From an uncultured Bacteroidales bacterium (GTDB lineage: Bacteria; Bacteroidota; Bacteroidia; Bacteroidales; P3), in NCBI GenBank assembly GCA_947097635.1, contig CAMURW010000095.1:1-6153 (forward strand): DNA of 6,153 bases. The letters are read 5' to 3'. Each line of letters begins with the position of its first letter. Positions within the stretch are counted from its first letter, which is position 1. The position numbers were made by a program, and so were the translations under genes. Shown piece after piece: positions 1 through 6,153 of the stretch. The notes under the pieces are model-generated. The model was given only the letters and a program-made list of their open reading frames with translations. It did not search any database and was not told the DNA's origin.

Positions 1-3000
1 TCACAGCGGCATCCCATTCGCCGTGGAGCAGCTGTATGCAGATGCGGTCGGTGACGTCGAAGCCGTCCTTGCGGATATTTTGGATGCGGTTCACCAGCTC
101 GCGTGCTATGCCTTCGTCACGCAGTTCGGGGCTGACGACGATGTCTAGTGCCACAGTGAGGCTGCCGTCGTTGGCCACCACCCAGCCAGGGATGTCCTGT
201 GTGGCTATTTCCACGTCGCTGAACAGCACCTCCACGGGCAACCCTTGTACCTCGAAATTGCACTTGCCATCGGCTTCCAGCGCGTTTATCTGTTGCTGGC
301 TGAAGGTGGCAATCTGTGCGGCAATGGCTTTCATGATCTTGCCATAGCGAGGTCCCAGGGTCTTGAAGTTGGGCTTGATTTTCTTCACCAGCATAGTGTT
401 GTCGGCAGGAAAGAAGTCGATAGTCTTGACATTTACCTCGCTGCAGATGAGGCTGGCGACGGCCTGGATGCGGCGCTGCGTGTCTGCGTCGTGGATGGGA
501 ATTGTAATCTTCTCCAGCGGCTGACGTACGCGGATGCTACTCTTCTTGCGCAGACTGAGCACCATGCTGCACACCTTCTGTGCCAGCTGCATACGGGCCT
601 CCAGGTCTTTGTCTATCCACTCCTCGCGCATGGCGGGGAAGGCGGTGTGGTGCACACTGACCGCATCGACGCGATGGGTGACGCTATTGAGGTCCTGGAA
701 CAGCCTTTCGCTGAAGAAGGGTACGTAGGGACTCATGAGACGTGCCAAGGTGTCCAGGCAGGTGTAGAGCGTCTGATAGGCGCTGATCTTGTCCTCCGTA
801 TAGTCGCCTTTCCAAAAACGGCGGCGGCAGAGGCGCACGTACCAGTTACTGAGATTGGCATCCACGAACTCCGAGATGGCCCGGCCCGCCTTGGTGGGCT
901 CATAGTCGTCCAGTGCCTCGTCCACAGTCTTTATTAGAGTGTTCAGTTCGCTGAGTATCCAGCGGTCTATCTCGGGACGTTTCTCCAGGGACAAGTCGTC
1001 CTCCCCGTAGGTAAAGTGGTCCAGGTTGGCATAGAGGGCAAAGAAACTGTAGGTGTTGTACAGCGTGCCGAAGAGCTTACGCCGTACCTCGTCGATGCCG
1101 TCGGCATCGAACTTCAGGTTATCCCAGGGCTGGCTGTTGGTGATCATGTACCAGCGTGTGGCATCGGGACTGTATTTCTCGATGGTCTCGAAGGGATCCA
1201 CGCCGTTGCCTAGGCGCTTGGACATCTTGTTGCCGTTCTTGTCCAGCACCAGACCGTTGGAGATGACGTTTTTGTAGGCCACGCTATCGAAACACATGAC
1301 GGCGATGGCGTGCAAGGTGTAGAACCAGCCGCGCGTTTGGTCCACGCCTTCGGCGATGAAGTCGGGAGGGAACTGCTCTTTTTTCAGTTCGCCGCCCATA
1401 TAGTGTATCTGCGCGTAGGGCATGGCACCGCTGTCGAACCACACGTCGATGAGGTCGGGCTCGCGGAACATCTTCTGTCCCCTGGGCGACAGCAACACCA
1501 CGTTATCAATGTAGGGGCGGTGAAGGTCGAAACTTTTGTAGTCCGAGTTCTTGTAGGGATTGGCGGTCATGAAGCCAGCGGCAATGCTCTTCTCTATCTC
1601 CTCGCTCAGTTGCTTCACGCTGCCTATGCAGAGTTCCTCCTTGCCGTCCTCGCTGCGCCAGATGGGCAGCGGTGTGCCCCAGTAGCGGCTGCGACTGAGG
1701 TTCCAGTCCACGATGTTCTCAAGCCAATTGCCAAAACGTCCCGTTCCGGTGGCTTCGGGCTTCCAGTTGATGCTCTTGTTGAGGGCGATAAGGCGATCTT
1801 TCACGGCCGTGGTGCGGATAAACCAGCTGTCCAGAGGATAGTAGAGAATGGGCTTGTCCGTGCGCCAGCAATGGGGATAGCTGTGGGTGTGCTTCTCGCT
1901 TTTGAAGAGCTGTCCCTGTTCCTTGAGCATCACCACCAACTCGATGTCTAGGCTGATGTCCTTGTCGCTCTTAGCGGCATCGTAGGCGTTCTTGACGAAC
2001 TTGCCTTCGTACTGCCGGTAAAGATCCACGTTGACGTTCTCTTTCACCCATGCCCCGTCTAAGTCGCTAAGCAGGAAGAACTTGCCAGCCTTGTCGACCA
2101 TAGGTACCAGTTTGTCGTCCTTGTCCTTGAGGTAGAGCGAGCCGATGCCAGCCTTCTCACCCACCCTCTTATCATCGGCGCCGAAGGTGGGTGCGATGTG
2201 CACAATTCCAGTACCGTCGTCCGTGGTGACGTAGTCGCCCAGAATGAAGCGGAAGCTGTCACCGCCAGTGGGCTTCACCCAGGGAAAAAGCTGCTGGTAG
2301 CGGAGGCCTTCCAGTTGCGTGCCTTTGCATTCTGCTATGATCTCGAAAGGCTGCTTGCCAAAGAAGACCTCGGTGGCGAGGGCTTTGGCCATGACGATGG
2401 TGATGGGCTGCTCGTTGTAAGGATGCTGTGTCCTGACGAGGACATAGTCGAAAGAAGGTCCCACGCAGAGTGCCGTATTGCTGGGCAGCGTCCACGGCGT
2501 GGTGGTCCATGCCACCGCTTGCACCTCCTCGCTCTTGATATCGATATCGAAAGGCAGCTGCTGTCCTGGCAACAGGTGGAAGAGTGCTATGCAGGTGGTA
2601 TCCTTAACGTCGCGGTAGCAGCCAGGGAGGTTCAGCTCGTGGCTGCTGAGGCCTGTGCCGGCAGCGGGGCTATAGGGCTGGATGGTGTAACCTTTGTAGA
2701 GGAAGCCTTTGTCGTAGAGCTTCTTCAGTAGGTACCACAGCGTTTCTATGTATTCGTTGCTGAAGGTGATATAGGGGTTCTTTAGGTCTACCCAGTATCC
2801 CATCTCCTTGGTGAGTTCGTCCCACTGATCCTTGTACTGCAGCACCTCCTGACGGCAGGCGTGGTTGTATTCGTCCACGCTGATTTTCTTGCCGATGTCT
2901 TCCTTGGTGATGCCCAGTTTCTTCTCTACGCCGAGTTCCACGGGCAAGCCGTGAGTGTCCCAGCCTGCCTTGCGGTCCACATGATAGCCTTTCAGCGACT

Positions 3001-3211
3001 TGTAGCGGCAGAAGACATCCTTGATGGTGCGTGCCATCACATGGTGGATGCCCGGCTTTCCATTGGCGCTGGGAGGACCGTCGTAGAAGACGAAGGAGGG
3101 ATGTCCCTCGCTGAGCTGCTGTCCTTTTTCGAAAATTTGATTGTCTTCCCAGAACCTGCGTACTTCTTCGCCAATCTGGGTTAAATTAAGCGTTTTATAT
3201 TCTTTATACAT
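1..3211 (-). CDS. ileS: Isoleucyl-tRNA synthetase, 3' end cut by window edge
   Basis: Class I aminoacyl-tRNA synthetase that charges tRNA-Ile with isoleucine in the cytoplasm and edits mischarged valine. The frame opens with ATG at 3211-3209 (MYKEYKTLNL) and stays open for 1070 codons to the left edge; I read it through without a stop or frameshift. Visible landmarks: the nucleotide-binding signature PPSANGKPGIHH at 46-57, where GIHH (54-57) replaces the usual HIGH; WDTHGLP at 84-90; the start of the editing (CP1) domain with AWTTTPWTLPSNTA from 234; the editing-pocket segment GTGIVHIAPTFGADD at 333-347; WGTPLPIW at 511-518; WFDSG at 591-595; the KMSKR loop at 662-666; the anticodon-binding helical domain from DRWILSEL (749) onward; and RVRQPL at 894-899. 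This order and length fit the long, eukaryote-like IleRS of Bacteroidetes. From memory of relatives, I estimate that under 150 C-terminal residues are missing. It lies 24 bases after the thioredoxin-like gene and probably shares its transcript. Confidence 0.97.
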   Translation of the reverse strand, partial: MYKEYKTLNLTQIGEEVRRFWEDNQIFEKGQQLSEGHPSFVFYDGPPSANGKPGIHHVMARTIKDVFCRYKSLKGYHVDRKAGWDTHGLPVELGVEKKLGITKEDIGKKISVDEYNHACRQEVLQYKDQWDELTKEMGYWVDLKNPYITFSNEYIETLWYLLKKLYDKGFLYKGYTIQPYSPAAGTGLSSHELNLPGCYRDVKDTTCIALFHLLPGQQLPFDIDIKSEEVQAVAWTTTPWTLPSNTALCVGPSFDYVLVRTQHPYNEQPITIVMAKALATEVFFGKQPFEIIAECKGTQLEGLRYQQLFPWVKPTGGDSFRFILGDYVTTDDGTGIVHIAPTFGADDKRVGEKAGIGSLYLKDKDDKLVPMVDKAGKFFLLSDLDGAWVKENVNVDLYRQYEGKFVKNAYDAAKSDKDISLDIELVVMLKEQGQLFKSEKHTHSYPHCWRTDKPILYYPLDSWFIRTTAVKDRLIALNKSINWKPEATGTGRFGNWLENIVDWNLSRSRYWGTPLPIWRSEDGKEELCIGSVKQLSEEIEKSIAAGFMTANPYKNSDYKSFDLHRPYIDNVVLLSPRGQKMFREPDLIDVWFDSGAMPYAQIHYMGGELKKEQFPPDFIAEGVDQTRGWFYTLHAIAVMCFDSVAYKNVISNGLVLDKNGNKMSKRLGNGVDPFETIEKYSPDATRWYMITNSQPWDNLKFDADGIDEVRRKLFGTLYNTYSFFALYANLDHFTYGEDDLSLEKRPEIDRWILSELNTLIKTVDEALDDYEPTKAGRAISEFVDANLSNWYVRLCRRRFWKGDYTEDKISAYQTLYTCLDTLARLMSPYVPFFSERLFQDLNSVTHRVDAVSVHHTAFPAMREEWIDKDLEARMQLAQKVCSMVLSLRKKSSIRVRQPLEKITIPIHDADTQRRIQAVASLICSEVNVKTIDFFPADNTMLVKKIKPNFKTLGPRYGKIMKAIAAQIATFSQQQINALEADGKCNFEVQGLPVEVLFSDVEIATQDIPGWVVANDGSLTVALDIVVSPELRDEGIARELVNRIQNIRKDGFDVTDRICIQLLHGEWDAAV

Positions 3212-3239
3212 AAGAGTTCATAATGTTTATAAAGTTCAT
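3204..3239 (-). promoter_or_regulatory. Possible 11-codon mini-ORF bridging the thioredoxin stop and the ileS start
   Basis: An ATG at 3239-3237 overlaps the TGA stop of the thioredoxin-like gene (3238-3236) as ATGA and begins a frame reading MNFINIMNSYV. It ends in TAA at 3206-3204, eight bases inside ileS counted from the ileS ATG at 3211. A second in-frame ATG at 3221-3219 would give MNSYV alone. The arrangement could couple translation of the upstream gene to ileS by termination and re-initiation. No ribosome-binding sequence is evident for either frame, and an A/T-rich spacer easily produces such a frame by chance, so this is a weak call. Confidence 0.15.
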
Positions 3240-3811
3240 TTGCTTAGTCCCAGTTTTTTCATCATGTCCGGCTTTATTTGCTGGTCGAAGATCTGCTGGT
3301 ATGTCTCGAAGGTGTAGCGTACGTTGTCGCCGTTTGCAATGTACCACAGAACCATGCTGAAGTCGTAGGCGTTCTGGTAGCCTTGCAGTATGGTGATCAG
3401 ACGTTGGTCGCCATAGAAGATGGCGAAGGAGGGGTAGCCCATCTGCTTGCCTAGTACTGCCCTCGTAAAGGGGTGCGTGCTGGCACGACCGCCTGTGACA
3501 GAGGCGGGCGCATACTTGTTGCCGCCCCAAACCACGTTGTCGCTGCCTTCGGCATCGAACTTGATGGGAATGAAATACTGGTTAAAGATGGCGACAACCA
3601 CAGGATCCGTGAAGGTGGTATTGTCCATCTTTTTGCACCATCCGCACCAGGAGGTGTAGAAGTCGATGAAATAGAGTTTCTCCTGTTTGGGGTTGGCCTG
3701 CTCGGCCTGTGCTATAGGTGTCCATCTCACAGCCTCTTCCTGCTGTTGCGCTCGTCCATGGCAGCCAAACAGGGCGGTTGCCACTAACAACATTAACAAT
3801 TTCTTTCTCAT
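3236..3811 (-). CDS. Thioredoxin-fold lipoprotein (thioredoxin_7/DsbD-gamma-like)
   Basis: Probable envelope thiol-disulfide oxidoreductase of 191 residues. The N-terminus is a short signal (two lysines, then a hydrophobic run) ending in LFGC, a slightly loose lipobox with C17 as the lipidated residue. A plain secretion signal is the alternative. The thioredoxin domain follows: strand LYFIDFYT (46-53), active site WCGWCK (C56 and C59), the TFTDP segment (66-70) typical of the thioredoxin_7 group, strand YFIPIKFDAE (79-88) and the cis-proline loop GYPSF (P127). Between FDAE and GYPSF is a glycine-rich stretch of nearly 40 residues, longer than in a plain thioredoxin; HPFTRAVLGKQMGYPS within it resembles a Bacteroidetes subgroup. 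After the domain comes a polar, helical-looking tail (about 160-191). The start is supported by the signal peptide and by the 23-base spacing from the upstream gene. The natural substrate is unknown; the neighbouring cysteine-containing SpoIID-like protein is a candidate by inference only. Confidence 0.9.
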   Translation of the reverse strand: MRKKLLMLLVATALFGCHGRAQQQEEAVRWTPIAQAEQANPKQEKLYFIDFYTSWCGWCKKMDNTTFTDPVVVAIFNQYFIPIKFDAEGSDNVVWGGNKYAPASVTGGRASTHPFTRAVLGKQMGYPSFAIFYGDQRLITILQGYQNAYDFSMVLWYIANGDNVRYTFETYQQIFDQQIKPDMMKKLGLSK

Positions 3812-3834
3812 ATCGTTATACTATTTTTCTCTTG
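3812..3834 (-). other. SpoIID-like to thioredoxin-like junction (23 bases), A-rich leader
   Basis: On the coding strand the spacer reads as an A-rich run (AAGAGAAAAATAG) followed by TATAACGAT before the ATG. Such A/T-rich, weakly structured leaders are the usual translation-initiation context in Bacteroidetes, where classic Shine-Dalgarno pairing is rare. There is no terminator or clear promoter, which supports co-transcription of the flanking genes. Confidence 0.5.
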
Positions 3835-5187
3835 TTACCATTCATATTCCCAGTCCGTCTCCATCTCCTCAGGCTTGGGCTGTTTGTACACCTCTTCGCG
3901 TTCCTCGCGGTCGTGGACGCGAAACAGCTGCCCCAGCCAGTCGTCCTTCTTAGACTTTTTCTTGCCAGGGTTGACTTTGTCGTCGGCGATAATCTTCTCT
4001 ATGCCGTTGACGTAGCGTCGCACGTAGCTCTCTGGCACGTCGCCGCTGTTCACCACATGTGCGCCGGTGTAGTAGTGGCGTATGATGCTGTCTGGCGTGT
4101 AGCCCAGATTGCACATCCGTATGGTGCCTTCCTGCGACAGCCCTACGCCATGTCCATAGCCTCTACCGTGGAGTATCACGTTGCCGTTGTCGGTATCGTT
4201 TTCCACAGTGAAGTAGGTGCTGCGCAGCTTCCAGTCCACCCTTACGCGTGTGAGCTTGACGTTCAGTATGCGTGCCTTGCGGCCACTGTCCTGACTGAAG
4301 GTGAGCAACTCGTGCAATATGCTGTCGTTGGCGACGTTCACGCCGTGGGTGTTCCTGAAATAGTTCAGCCATTTCTGCTGCGGCATCACCTTCGTCCATT
4401 CGGTCTGTCGCATGCGGCAGCTGAAGGTGTCTGGTACGCCACGCAGATAAGGCAGTGCGGCACTCCACACGTCCTCGCTGTTGGCAGTCTCGCCGCCGCT
4501 GTTGGCATGGAAAGGTGTCTCGATCAGCGCGCCGTCGCCGTCCACGATGGTCTCGCCGAAGCTGCCTATCACTCCCAGCATGATGTCGGGACGCACGCAG
4601 CGGTTGAGGTAGGCCTGGCAGTGCACCTGGTCGCAAAAGTTGTAGCCTTCCTTGGTGTGCTTGTCCATGTTGCGCAGTGCCCATGTGCGTGAGATGACGG
4701 CCTGCACACGGAAGATGTCGCTGAGCTGGCCGTAAATCTCGCTCTGCGTGACGCCGGCGATGTAGGTCTCGAACTCCACATCGTTGATGATGCGCAGTGC
4801 CGTAGAGTTTATCGCGGTGACGACGAGGTCGCCTTCGTAGGTGCGTTGACGCGTGTTGGCGGGATTTACGCACATAATGCAGGCGGTGTCGCGGGCACGC
4901 AGCCGCACCTGGGGGAAAACTCCGTAGGCGTAGTCGTTGATGGCCACGCTGACACCTTGTGTCGTGGACCTCAGTATCACTGCCATGCCCTCGCCCACAG
5001 CCTCCTCCAGCAGGGAGTCCTGTCCGGCCACCCCTGCCAGCAGGTCATAGCTGCCCAGATCAAAGGAGACGTTGAGGGTCTCGATACGCAGGTTGGAGAA
5101 GATGCGCACCGTCACCCGCCCAGCCTGTGCCGCAAAGGGCAGCAGCGTGCTAACGGCAAACAGCATACTAAGGACAACACGCTTCAT
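3835..5187 (-). CDS. Exported SpoIID/LytB-domain protein, probable glycan-strand enzyme or amidase enhancer
   Basis: A 450-residue protein with a Sec signal peptide: a basic start (MKR), a hydrophobic core and a likely cut after AQA at residue 22. Residues about 23-130 form a beta-rich N-terminal part without motifs I recognise, apart from CIMC at 103-106. The SpoIID/LytB domain covers about 135-380: YIAGVTQSEI (142-151), whose E150 aligns with the catalytic glutamate of SpoIID; the RVQAVISRTWAL helix (160-171); NFCDQVHCQAY (183-193); TPFHANSGGETANSEDVW (224-241); GRGYGHGVGLSQEGT (341-355); and GYTPDSIIRHYYTGA (362-376). Sporulation SpoIID is a lytic transglycosylase acting on peptidoglycan strands lacking stem peptides, and LytB is an amidase enhancer. 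This organism is probably Gram-negative and non-sporulating, so a general wall-remodelling role is inferred. C185, H189 and C190 recall the zinc ligands of clostridial SpoIID, though the spacing differs slightly. The tail (about 405-450) is lysine-rich, then acidic and aromatic. It lies between lpxB and the thioredoxin-like gene. Confidence 0.9.
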   Translation of the reverse strand: MKRVVLSMLFAVSTLLPFAAQAGRVTVRIFSNLRIETLNVSFDLGSYDLLAGVAGQDSLLEEAVGEGMAVILRSTTQGVSVAINDYAYGVFPQVRLRARDTACIMCVNPANTRQRTYEGDLVVTAINSTALRIINDVEFETYIAGVTQSEIYGQLSDIFRVQAVISRTWALRNMDKHTKEGYNFCDQVHCQAYLNRCVRPDIMLGVIGSFGETIVDGDGALIETPFHANSGGETANSEDVWSAALPYLRGVPDTFSCRMRQTEWTKVMPQQKWLNYFRNTHGVNVANDSILHELLTFSQDSGRKARILNVKLTRVRVDWKLRSTYFTVENDTDNGNVILHGRGYGHGVGLSQEGTIRMCNLGYTPDSIIRHYYTGAHVVNSGDVPESYVRRYVNGIEKIIADDKVNPGKKKSKKDDWLGQLFRVHDREEREEVYKQPKPEEMETDWEYEW

Positions 5188-5226
5188 TGTATGGGGTCGA
5201 GAACCACTGGGGCTCTTTTGTTGGGT
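5188..5226 (-). other. lpxB to SpoIID-like gene junction (39 bases)
   Basis: This is the longest gap in the window. On the coding strand it contains an imperfect stem, GAGCC pairing with GG-CTC around a short loop with a bulge, but no T-tract follows, so it is not a convincing terminator. No TAnnTTTG-type Bacteroidetes promoter is visible. The bases just before the ATG (CGACCCCATACA) carry no Shine-Dalgarno sequence. The simplest reading is an internal operon spacer. Confidence 0.55.
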
Positions 5227-6153
5227 CTATATGTCTTTATTTGTATTTATCATATTATGGTGCAGCTCCGCGAGGATGGCTTGTGCCGTACGCTCGCTGG
5301 CACCACCGCCTCCCAGCACTTCCCGCACGTCGGAATAGCCTTGCAGCATAGTAGCCCGATAGGCATCGTCCTGGGTAAGAAGGTGGAATTCGTGTTCCAG
5401 CTTGCCGTGGGTGAAATTCTCCTGAACGAGTTCCTTCACCACGGGGCGGTCCACGATGAGGTTCACCAGGGAGATATACTTGATCTTCAACAACTGCCGT
5501 GCCACCTCGGCCGTGACGACGCTGGTGCGATAACACACCACCTGCGGCACGTTGAAAAGGCAGGTTTCCAGCGTGGCTGTGCCACTGCACACCAGGGCGG
5601 CGTAGCTTTGCGACAGCAGGCCGTAGGTGTCATCCATCACCAGCGTCAGGTTGCCCAAGGCATAACGTCTAAGATACCTGGCATAGCACTCCTTGCCCAG
5701 CAGCGACATCCCCGCGATGCGAAAGTCGTACTCCGGATGCCGGGCGGCGATGTGCAAAAATGCCGACATGCTGCGTTTTATCTCTTGTCTTCGGCTGCCT
5801 GGCAGCAAGGCTATTACCTTCCGCTGCGTGGAGGTCTGATCTGTTGCAGGGTGCGCCTTCCTGAAGTTGTCCACTTCGTCCAGCAAAGGATGCCCCACGT
5901 ATTCCGCCTGAGGGAAGCTGTTCGCGGCATAGAACTGGCGTTCGAACGGCTGAATGTAGTACAGCTTGTCCAGTAGCACACGCATCTTCTTGATACGTCC
6001 CTTCTTCCACGCCCATATCTGCGGGCTGATGTAGTAGAAGTTCTTCCGTCCCTGCTGGTGCGTGAAGGCGGCGGTCTTGAGGTTGAAGGCTGGATGGTCG
6101 ATGAGTATCATGGCATGGGGCTGAAACGCGGCGACATCCTTCTTGGAGAAAGC
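5227..6153 (-). CDS. lpxB: Lipid-A-disaccharide synthase, 5' end cut by window edge
   Basis: GT19 glycosyltransferase that joins UDP-2,3-diacylglucosamine to lipid X, forming the lipid A disaccharide at the cytoplasmic face of the inner membrane. The window holds the last 308 codons. The frame is open to the right edge, so the ATG at 6111 is internal: 14 further in-frame codons precede it and the family usually has about 380 residues. Numbering from the edge, visible motifs are ILIDHPAFNLK (16-26), the counterpart of the family's DxPxFN; YYISPQIWAWKKGRIKKM (40-57), a hallmark of LpxB; YVGHPLLDEV (85-94); LPGSRRQEI (117-125); the donor-binding region CSGTATLETCLFNVPQVVCYR (189-209); KYISLVNLIVDRPVVKELVQ (225-244); and LGGGGASERTAQAI (280-293). 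The missing part should hold the N-terminal glycine-rich GEASGD-type segment. The stop is TAG at 5229-5227, 39 bases before the SpoIID-like gene. In other Bacteroidales surE often precedes lpxB; whether it does here cannot be seen. Confidence 0.97.
   Translation of the reverse strand, partial: AFSKKDVAAFQPHAMILIDHPAFNLKTAAFTHQQGRKNFYYISPQIWAWKKGRIKKMRVLLDKLYYIQPFERQFYAANSFPQAEYVGHPLLDEVDNFRKAHPATDQTSTQRKVIALLPGSRRQEIKRSMSAFLHIAARHPEYDFRIAGMSLLGKECYARYLRRYALGNLTLVMDDTYGLLSQSYAALVCSGTATLETCLFNVPQVVCYRTSVVTAEVARQLLKIKYISLVNLIVDRPVVKELVQENFTHGKLEHEFHLLTQDDAYRATMLQGYSDVREVLGGGGASERTAQAILAELHHNMINTNKDI

Noticed and set aside
245..3184. Several plus-strand open frames (245-937, 1310-1951, 2198-2731, 2861-3184) opposite ileS.
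   Set aside because: All share the ileS codon register and are mirror frames of a well-supported synthetase. Their common register also supports the continuity of ileS.
3718..4692. A 324-codon open frame on the plus strand opposite the SpoIID-like gene.
   Set aside because: It is antisense in register with the SpoIID-like codons, shows no family motif, and runs out of the 5' end of the thioredoxin-like gene. It is a codon-usage shadow.
4163..4873. A 236-codon arginine- and histidine-rich frame on the minus strand inside the SpoIID-like gene.
   Set aside because: It is an alternate frame of a gene with clear motifs; the composition is typical of out-of-frame reading of GC-rich codons. The same applies to 5255-5590 and 5669-6016 inside lpxB.
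5195..5215. Inverted-repeat-like stem in the lpxB/SpoIID-like spacer as a terminator.
   Set aside because: The stem is only about five pairs with a bulge and has no following T-run on the coding strand.
4846..5976. A 376-codon open frame on the plus strand across the lpxB/SpoIID-like junction.
   Set aside because: It is in codon register with both minus-strand genes and stays open because those genes rarely use TTA, CTA or TCA codons. Its translation has no recognisable domain, while the minus strand encodes clear families.
6109..6111. ATG at 6111 as the start of lpxB.
   Set aside because: The frame continues upstream to the window edge, and the visible part lacks the N-terminal LpxB segment, so this methionine is internal.

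Overview
The window is an ordinary stretch of bacterial core chromosome. It is read entirely from the minus strand and is most likely from the Bacteroidales (Prevotella-like or a relative). The evidence for that group is the Bacteroidetes style of isoleucyl-tRNA synthetase (long eukaryote-like form with a GIHH in place of HIGH), a lipid A gene showing a Gram-negative envelope, a thioredoxin-fold lipoprotein of a type common in Bacteroidetes, and translation starts preceded by A/T-rich leaders without a Shine-Dalgarno sequence. The exact genus cannot be fixed from the sequence alone.

Layout in transcription order (right to left): lpxB (lipid A disaccharide synthase), whose first codons lie beyond the right edge; a 39-base gap; an exported 450-residue SpoIID/LytB-domain protein; a 23-base gap; a 191-residue putative lipoprotein with a thioredoxin CGWC active site; a 24-base gap; and ileS, whose last codons lie beyond the left edge. 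All four reading frames are intact where visible. I read the ileS frame across its whole visible length (1070 codons), and it has no stop or frameshift.

The short gaps, the single direction and the absence of a convincing terminator or promoter in any gap suggest one transcription unit. Three genes concern the cell envelope: lipid A synthesis, a probable peptidoglycan glycan-strand enzyme or enhancer, and a periplasm-facing thiol oxidoreductase. The fourth is the housekeeping synthetase. The SpoIID-like protein has seven cysteines in its mature part, which makes the adjacent thioredoxin-like protein a plausible partner, although this is inference.

There are no RNA genes, insertion sequences, CRISPR arrays or repeats, and no gene-free stretch over 40 bases. 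I did not find a new multi-gene system. The points most worth a second look are an 11-codon mini-ORF that overlaps both the thioredoxin stop and the ileS start, the cysteine content of the SpoIID-like protein beside a thioredoxin, and the position of ileS in an envelope operon without a leader of its own.
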